From: Mesotaenium endlicherianum
Taxonomy: Eukaryota > Streptophyta > Zygnematophyceae > Zygnematales > Mesotaeniaceae
DNA length: 64,000 bases
NCBI GenBank assembly: GCA_009602735.1
Contig: WELA01005691.1
Location: 124,001 to 188,000 of the forward strand
Reading direction: 5' to 3'
Shown here: positions 1-10,961 of the stretch, in pieces
Layout of the letters: each line of letters begins with the position of its first letter
How positions within the stretch are numbered: the first letter of the stretch is position 1
Translations under genes and position numbers: made by a program
The notes under the pieces: generated by a model
Told to the model about the DNA's origin: nothing
What the model saw: the letters and a program-made list of their open reading frames with translations, nothing else
Database searches by the model: none

Positions 1-1339
1 TTAGTGCCGGAACCCATCAGGAGACGAGCTCTTGTGCAGGAAATGCACGAGAACACTGGACACTATGGTGTCAAGAAGACGTATAGTCTTTTGGAACTGT
101 CTTACTGGTGGAGGGGCATGAATCAGCAGTGTGAAGATGTGATCAAGGCTTGCCAAAGCTGTGATCGCGTCAAGGCTGGTTTTACACAGCAACATCCACA
201 CTTGCAACCTTTGCCGATCATGGGCCTAGGCTACCGCTGGAGCTGCGATCTCGCAGGTGAGCTACCGCTGTCTAAGCGAGGTAACAAGTATATCATGGTC
301 ATGATTGAGCATTTCTCTAAGTGAATAGAGGTCGTGCCTTTGACTGCTAAGGAGAGTCTAGGGATCGCGGAAGCGCTCCTCAATGGTGTGATTGTGCGTC
401 ATGGAGCTCCAGCAGAGGTGCTGACAGACCAAGGGTCTCCGTTCCAAGGGTCTTTTTAGAAACTCTTGGATAGATGCTTCATCGATCATCGCACAACGTC
501 TACAGATCATCCGCAAGCAGATGGTCTGGCAGAAAGGATGGTGCAAATCGTTAAGTCTGCTTTGCGCAAGTTTTGCCTCGAGCATGACAAGCGTGACTGG
601 GATCTGGCCCTGCCATGGCTGGTTATGGGTTACAGATTTAGCAAGCAGGCTGCCTTGGCAAAGTACTTGCTATATCAGATACCGTTTGGCAGAAAGTCCA
701 GTAGTGCCCAGCAGCATGAAGCAGGAGATTGAACAGGTGAAAGACCTGAACAGCCCTGATAAACTGCTAAAGGTGATGGTACGCCGTAAGGCGTTATTTG
801 AGCGCATGATGCCGGCTGCACTGGACAATCTGAAAATGCACAGAAGAGCGTTACGCCAGGACGCGAGACGGGAGTTACCGCCTGCAGATGACGCAGATTC
901 AAGAAGGAGACTTTGTCTACCGCAAGCGCCAGACCAAGACCACCATCGACACCAGTTCAGGTGCAGTGATCTTACGCGTGAAACATTCATTTGACAATGG
1001 TGTGTTAAAACTGGAAGTATCTGACGGTAAAACCATGAGAGACCACGTGCAAAATTGTTCGCTATGCCAATCGTCGAATGTTGATCCCACGGTTAGGGTT
1101 GTGCCCGAGGAATTGGTGCCAGCCACGCCTTGTGCGAGCTGCAAAGTGCAGGATGATCAGGAACCGATGGTAACTTGCGACAAGTGTGGTGCCCGTTGGC
1201 ACACTTTCTGCATTGGCGAGGAAGAGATTATGGCAGGACAATGGGAATGTCTTGATTGCCTCCCTAAACTCCTAGCCGCAGGGCTCGAAAATATGAGCTT
1301 TCAGGAGAAAAGGCCGGGACGCCTCAGCTGAAAGGGAGG
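1..1339 (+). mobile_element. Ty3/gypsy integrase region with C-terminal PHD finger (element A, 3' part)
   Basis: This is the downstream end of a Ty3/gypsy pol that enters the window from the left. In order it shows the integrase HHCC zinc-binding segment (HxxxH then CQSCD, about 30-190), core segments with a TDQG motif (about 420-440) and a TDHPQADG motif (about 505-530), then a C-terminal cysteine-rich domain at about 1,125-1,265. That domain has the spacing CxxC-x9-CxxC-x4-HxxC-WxCxxC, a C4HC3 PHD finger, where most plant Ty3 elements carry a chromodomain or nothing. A purine-rich tract (about 1,328-1,339) lies between the stop codon and the putative LTR. PHD fingers read histone H3 tails, so the domain may guide integration to particular chromatin; that is inference. 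The copy is a fossil with a few breaks. Confidence 0.85.
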
Positions 1340-1884
1340 GGTGTAAGAGGAATTATGGCAAGGGAGGTATTTATAATTTTCTGCTAAAGTCTTAGGATAA
1401 GCAGACGGTGAAAGCTGGGTGAAGGAGAACGTTGCCTTGATGGTTGTATGGTGCAAGTTCAGGAGCCCAGGGATGGGTTAACCCTGGTAAGGCTTGTCAC
1501 CGACACTCGTGCAAAGATCGATCGACCATGTTTGCCCGCACGTGAGGAGGGCCACCGACACATCGACCAGGTCGAAGGCACACGAGTTGAAAGGCTGCGC
1601 ACGTGCCGAGGGACCGACACTGTTAGGCACGACATAGGTAGAGCACTAAGGTAAGATTATCATGCGGGGGTAATGTGTGAGTGCATACATGCGTGAATGC
1701 GCTCGTGCGTGCATGGATTCATGCAACGATGCGTCTGAGCATGGAAAGCACGCCAACATGAGTGCAAACAGACATGCATACACTTTGAGCATTTGTGCAT
1801 AGATACGTGTGTGATGTGTATAGTCGTATCTGCGAGCAAGTATTTCTCCGTGCACATGGCCACTTGTTTTATCCCGGGTTAATG
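1340..1884 (+). repeat. Putative 3' LTR of element A (outer end not fixed)
   Basis: Sequence following the polypurine tract begins TGTAAGAGG, a plausible LTR start. The partner LTR is outside the window, so the other end cannot be set; it probably ends before a family-B LTR fragment at about 1,885. The stretch 1,655-1,850 is rich in alternating ATGCAC/GCATGC words and matches 8,705-8,900 on the opposite strand. Confidence 0.45.
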
Positions 1885-2220
1885 ACTGACGTTGATCAAA
1901 AACATTGACAATCACATCCGCAATAATGAAAGTAAAAATAAAGTAGTTAACCATTGAATAATTACCTTAATCCTTCATATTTGATTGAGGTAAACTTATG
2001 ATTAACTATGTCGTACTATTGCGAAGTAAGCAAATAACTTTACGATGCTTTTTGCAATAGCATCTTGGTCGTTTTGCCAATCGACCAGGAATTAGTCTGC
2101 ACACGCGATTAATTCAGTAAGATGCAATCACATATCAAATAATATATCGATAAATAGTGTAACGTTTTTTAGGTAATCAAGAAAGCGTCTATATACGCCT
2201 AAAAAGCTCAAATTGTTACA
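1885..2220 (-). repeat. Partial family-B LTR
   Basis: About 335 bp aligns by eye with the right-hand part of the family-B LTRs at 30,497-31,389 and 36,590-37,406. Shared landmarks include ATGTCGTACT, TCGACCAGGAATTA and the terminal GTTACA. The pieces diverge noticeably, so this is an old fragment. Its left edge is approximate. Confidence 0.7.
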
Positions 2221-2722
2221 CTTACAAATATATGTGAATCCGCTATTTTGGACACAAATGTTATTTTACTCACTCATTATGTGTCCTTTCATCTCTTTCT
2301 CTCTTTCTCTCCTTTGCTCACTCTGTAAATAGTTAAAGAAAAGTAGAATTTCAATTGATCTTAGTTAAATATAATATATAGCTAGGGTCACTCCTTTAAT
2401 ACAACGTATGATTTGCATAATGATTAAACAAACAGTGGCAGGCAAAAGTCTATTTTGTCCGTTCTTTCACACATTCTTTGACAATCAATCAACCATCTTA
2501 AGCGAACCTCGTGAACTGGCTACAAATACATTAATTGTAATGTGCTCATTAGATGAATAGCTAGATGAAATCTTCGACAAATGCCGATTCAAAATGATGC
2601 GAGATAAATGTGGCTTTGGGAAATTGAGGTCTTATTGACGTGCTTAATTCCCAAGTAGGTAATGCCACCGCATTCAACTTGCGCAAGGCTCTCCACAACC
2701 TTATCTGCGGACTCTCACGCGT
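2221..2722. other. Intergenic DNA, AT-rich, nothing recognised
   Basis: No coding similarity seen. It contains a short CT-rich microsatellite-like tract around 2,290-2,325. Confidence 0.5.
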
Positions 2723-3439
2723 TGAAATGAATCGACTTACCAATAAGCGATTGACAACTAATAAGAGACCTTTATATCAATAAATAGTTTTTATGGTATT
2801 TTCTAGGTAACTTATTAATCAGCAAAAGACCACACGACTAGCGTAAGCAATACTCATCAGTCAAATGCAAGTAAACAAGCATCGATCATGCAATTAGTAA
2901 ACTCATACATAAGCAAGGTTAGAAGACACTTCGCACTAATGGCTTCTCGTCTTAGATTCATCTTTCCTAGTATGCGGTGCAAGAGAGTTGGCCTCGTTTT
3001 CAAATGCCGAACTCGAGAGCATAATCTCACCTATGTACATGGAATGAGTTTACCGTTCAACGGCAAGTGCGATGGCACCTCCTACTCAAGAATTAACCAT
3101 GTCAGTAGGACCTCGGCTAACTAAATTCAAAGCCATCTCCCATTATCCCGAATCGCCATCCACCCAAGGGTTTCATCTGGCCATTCATCTAGCATATCAC
3201 ACTAAGATGCATATCTATGTAGTCCACTAGTACCAAGTACGGCAGTCAGCTCACAGTCAAAAAATGTGTCAGCAAGCTGTCCTATGTTGACTTCAGCTTG
3301 CTGCTCTTGGCTTAGTCATTATATTCGATATGACTAAAAGTCCACCAGACTTAATATCAACTAAAGTACAATAAACTGAACAAAAATAACTATTCTAAGT
3401 GAATGAATATTATATCTAGTAGTATATTAATTCATTACA
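2723..3439 (-). repeat. Family-C LTR, probably solo
   Basis: A 717-bp sequence matching the LTR at 26,970-27,685 (716 bp) along its whole length, bounded by TG and CA. The flanking pentamers are CGCGT on the left and CATGT on the right. They differ only at positions where CpG deamination would produce the change, so they may be a decayed target duplication. Confidence 0.75.
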
Positions 3440-4099
3440 CATGTCATGTTTGACAGGGCTGCGCTGGTCGTAGACTTGCCACGTGTCAACGTGTCAGAGC
3501 GCGCAAGGATGAGAGTTGTTAACAGGTGTCAGCGCAGGGCAAGTGCCTCTGCAACTGTCGTTGCGCAATCATCGTCAGGTGCGGACGTGCGAACGTACGG
3601 ACGTGCGAGCGTGCGGACGGTATTGCGTAGCATGTCAAAGCACTGGCAGTAAGGTGGCTGCCACATGGCATTTGTGCCTGTGCTGTGCAGAGACACCAGG
3701 TGTGAGCACCTGAGCGCATAGCACTGCATCAGCAATCGCGTGTCTGTCGCTACGCCAACAAACGTATGTCTGGAGAACAGCAGCTCGCTCGTCGCGGCTG
3801 CAATCGTCGGTAGCTTGCTTCTCTGGTCGATGTTGATGCTTAGAGTGCGTGCAAACGTTGCGCATATGCTAACTGTCAGCACGAGAGCGTCTATGGCAGG
3901 CGCAAATGCAAATAACGCCCCGCATGCATCGTTGTCAGCAACGAACAGCGCACGAAGCCGTTCTTGATCACGGAAGCAACCAGCGCGTTGCTGATTGCAT
4001 TGTAGCTAAAGCATATTTGCCACTTTTCAGTGCGGCGGGCAACTGCATCCAGACGATGCCGCCTGCATGCGGTGGCCCCAAGCCGGTGTCGAACCTTCG
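3440..4099. other. GC-rich DNA, no identifiable gene
   Basis: Several overlapping short open frames occur on both strands, as expected of GC-rich sequence, and none resembles a known family. It adjoins a gag fragment and may be the remainder of that element. Confidence 0.4.
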
Positions 4100-4719
4100 C
4101 GGGTCTACTCGTTCTTGAGGTTGCCCTTTTTCTGCCGACGCACGACCCCCGGAAACCCGACCTTGCCGCAGTACTTGCTATTGCTCGGATCATCATTTTG
4201 CGCAATGGTGCAGTCCCGGCAAGAATGTCCTATCGTATCGCAAGCCCAGCAACGGTTTTCCTACGTGGTGGTGGACATGGAGATGCAGTCACGCGAGACG
4301 CTGCGCTTCTGCATCGAGGTTTGCACAGCAGGCTGCGAGCGTTGCTTCGCACCTGCTGCAGCTGCTGGTGAGCCAGCGTGAGGCGTGCAGACAAAGACGG
4401 GAGCGACAAAACCTTCTGGTGCACGCCAGTGGACGCCAATCCGACCCTGTCACTAATGTTGCTGCATTCAACCGCGAGACTATGTTCTTCACTGCTTTGT
4501 AGGCGTTAGCCAACGTGTAGTCAACGCTTGTGCAATCAATGAGAGGTGCAATAGCCCCCTCTCAGGTGTTGCTTAATAGCTTGTAGGAAGATCTCCGCGG
4601 CCTCACGGTCAATGACGATACTCGAATCTTTGCATAGGTGGGCCAAGTGGCGGTGCATCATGCAAATTGTCTCTCCCTTGCTGTGGTTGAAGTGGTGCAG
4701 CTCGTACACCTTTTCACAG
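4100..4719 (-). mobile_element. Retroelement gag fragment with CCHC zinc knuckle
   Basis: On the minus strand, about 4,560-4,715 reads as a gag-like helical segment similar to Ty3 retrotransposon capsid sequence (ELHHF, MMHRHLAHLCKD). About 4,205-4,250 contains CWACDTIGHSCRDC, a CxxC-x4-H-x4-C zinc knuckle. The flanking LTR pieces (2,723-3,439 and 4,720-4,936) are both family C and in the same orientation, so this may be the inside of a small C-type element. It is a broken fossil. Confidence 0.6.
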
Positions 4720-4936
4720 TAGAATTTTACAGAGAATTGGCCTCATTTTCAAATGTCAAACTTGATTAGCTGCTCTAGCATGTATATGTGGAATGAGTTA
4801 ACAATTCAACAACAATGCGATGGCACCACCTTGCCAAGAGTTAGCCTTGTTGGCACGACATTTGCTAACCAAGCCCACAACCATCTCCCATCATTCCGAA
4901 TTGCTATTTGCCTACAGTTTTACCTGGCCATATTGT
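4720..4936 (-). repeat. Family-C LTR fragment
   Basis: About 217 bp matches the middle of the family-C LTRs (GTTGGCCTCGTTTTCAAATG-like start, then the GTGCGATGGCACC and CCATCTCCCAT landmarks). Divergence is higher than between the two full-length copies. Confidence 0.65.
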
Positions 4937-6020
4937 AACAATCCACATATTTGGCTTTTATTAGATTACTAAATATCGATACAATTTTGGTGGTCTTGAT
5001 TGCTTGTGTATATGGTATACTTAGGATGTACCATATGTTGGTTTGTCATTTGGCAAGTAACAAAGAGCGTAGTGATGTGTGTGTATGTATACATTATAGC
5101 TCAATGTTTTACACTAATGTGTAACTCGTATGCAACAGTGTATTGTAATATACTAGGTGCCTAACTCACTTTATCGCGTGCAAGCATATTAAGTAATATA
5201 TGAATGTATTTATCTAAATTATGACTTGATGCTTCACAATATTGCAAGCTTATTTGAGTATCTGCATGCGTGTATACATATGAGCTATAGTTTGCATTAT
5301 TGCATTGCATAAAGGCATAGTTCGTAAGAGTGTATAAACACATGTGTATATAAGGGCTATACTTAGCATATTGCGACGAGCAACATTGAAATTTTGAGGG
5401 ACCTTGTCATTGCTATTCTTTGAAAAGCATGCTTCAAGCAGCTTATAAACTTTACGCAAGCAATGGGTAGGGCTTAGCTGGTCGTCCGCAACTTCTATTC
5501 TCCTTTCGGTATCCAGTCAATGCGCCCGTATGCGCCTGTATGCCTAAATTTAGCAGTCATTTAAATGGCCATGAAAGAATCAAACAGGACTCCGCACAGC
5601 ATCTTTGTCAATTTAGTAATAATTCCATCTACTCTTCCTCTCAAGGCTTCAAAGTGCTTTTGACGACCGCGTGTTTTTTTCCAAATTTCCTCCAATTGCT
5701 TTGACGCCACAGACAATCTACCTGTTAAGACAGTCATGCATGACGCAAAAAAAGGGGTGGATTTTACCACTCCTCTTATCAACAGAGCAGCTAGTTTCAC
5801 TTTCACAACTTCTTCCTGAATTTTAGATTTGTAGCTCGCTTTTGCTCTTCTAACCCCTATTCCGAAATGAGGTTTTCATCCTTTTGAAACCGTCAATAAG
5901 CAACAAAGCGTCATCAGTCAATAACTGAACCAAACTATAAATGACACAGGCTGCGTGAATGAGGCATCTTCCCGGATCCTCTCAAAGACATATGTTCATG
6001 ATATCTCCTCAAACTCTTCA
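4937..6020. other. Intergenic DNA with one small unexplained minus-strand ORF
   Basis: Mostly AT-rich and featureless. A minus-strand open frame at 5,561-5,806 (81 codons, basic, with a LEEIWKKTRGRQKH segment) has no recognised family and no supporting context. It is not called as a gene. Confidence 0.35.
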
Positions 6021-6377
6021 CCTAGTGATGGAATACGAATACGAAGTATTAGTATAATAGATACATATTAAAGTTATACGTGTATGTTGAAAATACGCGC
6101 GTATTTCTATTTTCCAAGTTTTGTAGTAAAGGGAAAAAGCTTCATAACTTCCACATTACTTTAAAATCTCGAGCGCGTTTGATTGCCACCGGTAGAGGTA
6201 TCAATTTGCTACAAGCAGAAAGTGCTAAAAAAAAGGAGATGATATCAGCATTATATACTTGCCAAAGATTTCTTTTCACGTTGCTTAGACGTGTTTTTTT
6301 GGTACTTAAAAAATACGTGAAATTACGTGGTATAATCCGATGCTCTTGGACCAATACGCAAGTATTCCATAACTAGG
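6021..6377. mobile_element. hAT-type MITE, copy 1
   Basis: A 357-bp element with terminal inverted repeats CCTAGTGATGGAATAC and, on the other strand, CCTAGTTATGGAATAC. The interior is rich in CGTATT/AATACG words and has no transposase. The flanking 8-mers ACTCTTCA and ACTTCTCA are similar but not identical, consistent with an old hAT-style 8-bp duplication. Confidence 0.7.
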
Positions 6378-6707
6378 ACTTCTCATAAGTAAGGGAGTTC
6401 TTGTCAATTCGTTTGCTTAAGCAATTTAGCGACATTTTGGTTTTAGGATTCTCATCCTTTTTGTCACTAATCGTCTTGACTGGCGACCAGAACTTTCTAA
6501 CTTTGGACCAAGCATTTTGCCATATGTCCAACTCTCGAACATAATATCGCTTGCTATAAGAGGTCTCACAGTTAAAGAAGTTTTGTGACCTATTGTCTTC
6601 CGGCTTCTGCGCTTGCCACGGGTCGTCAGGTAGCTCAAATATCTCACTCTCTGCTTGACTTTTGCGTTGTCCCCTTGTGTAGGCTCTAAAAGATGGTATG
6701 TTCTACC
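6378..6707. other. Unassigned DNA left of the TRIM
   Basis: A basic minus-strand open frame spans 6,426-6,749, but it runs into the TRIM LTR and matches no known family. It is not supported as a gene. Confidence 0.3.
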
Positions 6708-6857
6708 TATAGCGATCCAACACGTGGACGGTTGCGACGAGTTTGACACGTCACGTGGGGCGACCCCATGTGACCAAAAAGTGCCGATTTGAATTGTATA
6801 AGACTATTGGCGCGCGATCAAAGTACCTCAAGTTAACCTTTCGTTCGTATCGCTACA
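6708..6857 (+). repeat. TRIM 5' LTR
   Basis: Begins TATAGCGATCC and ends CGCTACA. It aligns end to end with 7,072-7,217. Confidence 0.85.
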
Positions 6858-7071
6858 ATGGTATCGAAGCGCGAACGTACGCAATTGTGTCCAAGATACC
6901 AGGGATCAAGTCCTAGTGAGAACGTAAATGCTTAGGGTGCAAGAGTGGTCGATGGTACAACCGTATGGCGATCTTTGAACCGTAAGAAGAAAGGACACTA
7001 TCCCGAAACAATGTCCCTTGCGCCGCCGCGGCATTAGTGCCCGAGACTTGCACACGTGTAGGTGGAAGGAG

Positions 7072-7217
7072 TGTAGCGATCCGCCACGTGGCCGGTTGCG
7101 GCGCGTGCGACACGTCACGTGGACCGAATGTGATCGAAATGTGTCGGTTTGAGTTGAATAAGTCCAATTGGAGCGCGATCAAAGTACCTTGAGTTAATTT
7201 TCGTTCGTATCACTACA
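7072..7217 (+). repeat. TRIM 3' LTR
   Basis: Begins TGTAGCGATCC and ends CACTACA. It is preceded by a polypurine tract. Confidence 0.85.
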
Positions 7218-8704
7218 CTACCACTCTTCGACTCCATACACGGTTCACTTTTGCTTGCCCCCTCTTCAGGGTCGGCTGATGAGATTCATACATTTTCCAA
7301 TTTTCAATGTTCATGTTACAACCAAGTCAACATATGCTTTCTGAAGTAGTGCAATACTAAGAACTTCTAGGCGCGCTTTTTGCCCATGTTGAGGAGTTTA
7401 CAATCTGTAGTTTGCATGCATGAATTGCAAGTTGTGCTAGGGTTGACAGGACTCACAGATAGTTATCTTTTCAGACTTTCGCTTTATTGTTCATACAAAA
7501 TACAAACTTGTCAAACTTTTACATTTGCAACAACTTATTGCTAGTTGGCCAGAGCTTCTCTGCCCTTAGTTATGCTTATCAATATTTTATTGTATACTTA
7601 TCTTCTCAATTCTTCATTGAGATCTCAATTATAGCACTTGCTTCTTATAGAAAGGACCTATAAGTCCTTGAAAATTAACCAACAACTCATCTTAAATGTT
7701 ATTCATGCACTCTGATGTTTGTTCTAGTTTTTGTCCAAAATTCTCCTAACAAATCGAATATGCCAACTCTAGCCTCTCAAGAAGTCAAATCTTGCCTGGG
7801 AAACTTCGTAGGACTAGTTTTATCTACAAATTTGGAATGTAAAACAAAATGAAATTTTAAATACAATCGACAGAAGCGTGGCTCTCCGACTCCCGATTGC
7901 CAAGAGGATGACGTTCTTCTCCTTCACGCTCTTTCTTCTCTTTCTTTCATTTTTCTTCGCAAATGGAACTCCAATTCCGTGCATACTTGTGTTTCCCTCC
8001 AAGCTGCACATGCAATTTTGATGACACCTCGGCTCGAGACTCACGCTCGTGCCACTGAGCTCTCTGCTCCTCTGCTGGAGTCTTGCGTGACTGACTCCTT
8101 TTTGGAGATCGACGTAACTTGGTCTTCTTTAGTCAACGTGTTTTCGTACCGTACTTTGACTCGCCGCGACTTCCGCCACGCGTGTCAGAGGGTCCATGGC
8201 TGTCACTCGCAACATGCATATTGTAATTCTTTGCCTTGAAATTAATAAGTTCTAGCATTAGTATTCGCCAATATTCACTTCGATGTATATATAATCAATT
8301 TTTTTTGAATATGTGTTGTATTTCACTTATTTCGTGGACGACGTCGTAACGATACGCTCGTATTCCACAAGTAAATTGTTGCCATCGTAGATCATGCTGT
8401 ACATGTGCACATCTAGAGCTAAGATGCAAGTGAATATTAGCAAATATTGTTTGACTAGTTGACTGTAATCTGAATCTGAAGTTTTTCTTAAATATGTCTT
8501 TACACAATCAAATCAATATCATGCAGATTTTATGTAAGTACGAGTATAAATCTTTCACTCTTTCATACAAGCACCATCTCTAAACAATTGGCAAGTTCTC
8601 ATTCAAGCGTGCGCATTAAACATGTACACAAACACAGGAGCAAAAGCATTATTTAAATTGCATCTTTGCATGCAAGCGTCCATATCCAACTACACACTCA
8701 CTAA
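7218..8704. other. Intergenic DNA, nothing recognised
   Basis: No coding similarity, RNA gene or repeat was identified by eye apart from a weak inverted match between about 8,262-8,280 and 8,431-8,450. Open frames at 7,820-8,239 overlap on both strands without a recognisable protein. Confidence 0.4.
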
Positions 8705-8900
8705 TTTTGCAAGTGCGCTTTGACATACACCACACACGTATCCATGCATACACACTCAAGCATATATGCATGCACCTTTGCATAAACACTCGCGTGCTTT
8801 GCATGCGTAGACGCACCGTTACACGGATTCATGCGCACATATGCACTCACGCACGCGCGCCATTACGTCCTTTACATAGGCTAACATTCAACATTTACCT
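8705..8900 (-). repeat. GCATGC-rich dispersed repeat, inverted relative to 1,655-1,850
   Basis: The reverse complement of 1,655-1,850 aligns here with many shared words (ACACGTAT, CGTGCTTT, GATTCATGC, ATGCACTCAC). The sequence alternates purine and pyrimidine over long runs. If 1,340-1,884 is an LTR of element A, this may be a fragment of the same LTR. Confidence 0.6.
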
Positions 8901-9789
8901 AATTGTTTTCAGTTGAAAGTGCAGTCCCAAAGAATCTGAGGTGCCGCATGTACACTCGCACGTATGTGCGCTGAAAGGCACTTACCAGCACCCACACGCA
9001 CGCTTGCGAGCGTCGGTCCGTATCCAGCAATTTTAAATAGTTCAGGGTGTACCGTGCTTTCAAGTTGCTTTGGTGGTACTCGAATACTCTCAATCCCTCT
9101 TGCCCCACGCATGGTGGTGGACCTTTTTGGTAGCGGGTAAATTTTACCCCGCACGCTCGAGCCCTTCACGAGGCGCACGGAAAATTGGAACCAAGGCGCA
9201 CGGGCAAACGGCACCCGTTGAGATTTCCCACAAGCTGAGTCGATGTGCTTGGGCAAACGGCCGAAGATTTCATATTATAACAGAAAAAGCTTCGCCAGAG
9301 TAGCAAAGAGTCAAGAACACGATTTTCGACAGAGTGGCGAAGGAAACCCGACGAATCTGGGAGTATGGGTTGCCTACAGAGTGAGTTCACCACGACAAAA
9401 TAAGGTGGTGACGCACTCGCACCATCTCAAGGTTTGGGGCCAGCCCCAACACCGCCGAGAATTAGCCTAATGCGTATTCGCCCTGAGTACATCCCAATGT
9501 AAGGGGGATCTGGTTTTACGGAATCCAATCGAGTCCACCCTAATTCACTTTTTGTAATCAAGAGCCACTTTTTTTCAGTCAACGGCACTCATTGAGTCAC
9601 TTTCAGCGACACATGGAGATTCATTTTGTCTCGTCGCACACCGACGGGTCTTTATACGGTAAAAACTCTAAATAGAGGAGTTTGGATTTTACAAAAATCT
9701 ATTGACTTCCCCTATTTGACTTTTGTGATCAAGGACAACTATGTTTGTTCCCCTTGCACATGACAAGTCAATTTATGCACGACGGGGCT
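8901..9789. repeat. Decayed repeat; 9,290-9,420 matches 46,750-46,900 inverted
   Basis: No gene seen. The stretch around 9,310-9,370 (GAACACG, GGCGAAGG, CCCGACGAATC, GTATGGGTTG) matches the reverse complement of 46,800-46,880, so both are pieces of one dispersed repeat whose family is unknown. Confidence 0.5.
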
Positions 9790-10153
9790 GTTTAGCCCTG
9801 TTACAAATGAGGGATCATCGGGGGTTTTATTTTATTTCGCACCTATCCCACCCACGTTATATTTGTTTATGCTACGCGCATCATTCGACATAGCCGAGGG
9901 GCAACTCGCCCAAGTGTCTTTTCCATGACATTGTCGCACTTGTGGTCATTCTACGTGAATTGACCATTGCGAGCATTTTTCGGATTAGCAGTATGGTCGT
10001 CAATATTTGGTCACAATTTGACCACGTTTGACGTGTTGTTTAGACTTTGAGTCCTTGATGTTTGTTGCTTCTTTCACTTCCTCTCTCTACATTCTTTGGC
10101 ATGATGCTTTTTGCATTCGATTATCTCGTCAATTTGTGACCAGCCCCTCTCAC

Positions 10154-10513
10154 CCTAGTGATAGGATACTCGCGTATTGGTCCGTGAGCGACGTTTTACA
10201 CCACGTATATTGACGTATTTTCAAAATATTTAAAATACGCGTCGCGACGAGGTAAAGATGAATACTTGGCGGTTTGAAAATGAGAGTTTTAAATTTTCTA
10301 CTTTCACCACCTTCAGATCATAGCAAATTGAGTCCTCTACCGTTCGCGATTGATCGCGCTCGAGGTTTTGAAGCAATTTGAAAGTTATAAGCTTTGCCAA
10401 TTTTTTAGAGAATCCTGGAAAAACGTAATACTTACGTATTTCCAGTTTTTACACGTATGTTTGCAAAACGTATATGTTTTACGTATTCTACAAATACGTA
10501 TCCCATAACTAGG
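10154..10513. mobile_element. hAT-type MITE, copy 2, exact 8-bp target duplication
   Basis: A 360-bp element with ends CCTAGTGATAGGATAC and (other strand) CCTAGTTATGGGATAC, flanked on both sides by CCTCTCAC (10,146-10,153 and 10,514-10,521). The 8-bp duplication and the TAG-type ends are hAT hallmarks. It contains no transposase. Removing it restores alignment of the host relic with 35,700-35,740. Confidence 0.88.
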
Positions 10514-10714
10514 CCTCTCACATACATTTAAGCTTGAAAGCAATAAGAAAAGTGCCGCGCTTATCACAACGCTCACGCAAATCATGTCAAGGTTGGCATC
10601 GCAGTTTATTTGAGAAGTGCCAATTTGTTCTTTTCTTGTTTGACAATCGCCATAGTTTTGCAATTTTCTTCTGCGCATTTTCTATAAGTCCAATTGTTTT
10701 GGGCTGGTGTACGC

Positions 10715-10961
10715 CCTAGTTTAGAAAATACTCCCGTATTATCTCTTTGGCCTTACCGTACGTAATGTAATACTCCGTATCGTTGTACTCTGAAATACTT
10801 GTACGGACCGATTTTCCGATTTATTGTCAATTTATAGTCGGTTTATATCACCAACACTCACGTATTCTGGCGTATTCTAACGTTCAACTTTGACTCTCAC
10901 GTATCGTACGTACGACCAATACGTAAATACGTATGCGGCAAAACCGAACTTTTAAACTAGG
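10715..10961. mobile_element. hAT-type MITE, copy 3, exact 8-bp target duplication
   Basis: A 247-bp element with ends CCTAGTTTAGAAAATAC and (other strand) CCTAGTTTAAAAGTTC, flanked by GTGTACGC at 10,707-10,714 and 10,962-10,969. The interior shares the CGTATT-rich character of copies 1 and 2 but the TIRs differ, so it is a subfamily. Confidence 0.82.

Larger units (their letters stand above)
6708..7217 (+). mobile_element. TRIM (terminal-repeat retrotransposon in miniature), 510 bp, looks whole
   Basis: Two direct repeats of about 150 bp (6,708-6,857 and 7,072-7,217) enclose a 214-bp interior without a coding frame. Immediately after the first repeat is TGGTATCGAAGC, a good initiator-Met tRNA primer binding site. 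Immediately before the second is the purine tract GGTGGAAGGAG. The pentamer CTACC flanks both outer ends exactly (6,703-6,707 and 7,218-7,222). These are the defining parts of a TRIM. The LTRs have diverged substantially, so it is not recent. Confidence 0.88.

Noticed and set aside
3446-4513. Multiple overlapping ORFs on both strands in GC-rich DNA
   Set aside because: Stop codons are rare in such sequence by composition; apart from the gag fragment on the minus strand none resembles a protein.
5561-5806. Small basic protein on the minus strand
   Set aside because: No family, no neighbouring exon and no codon evidence beyond an open frame of 81 codons.
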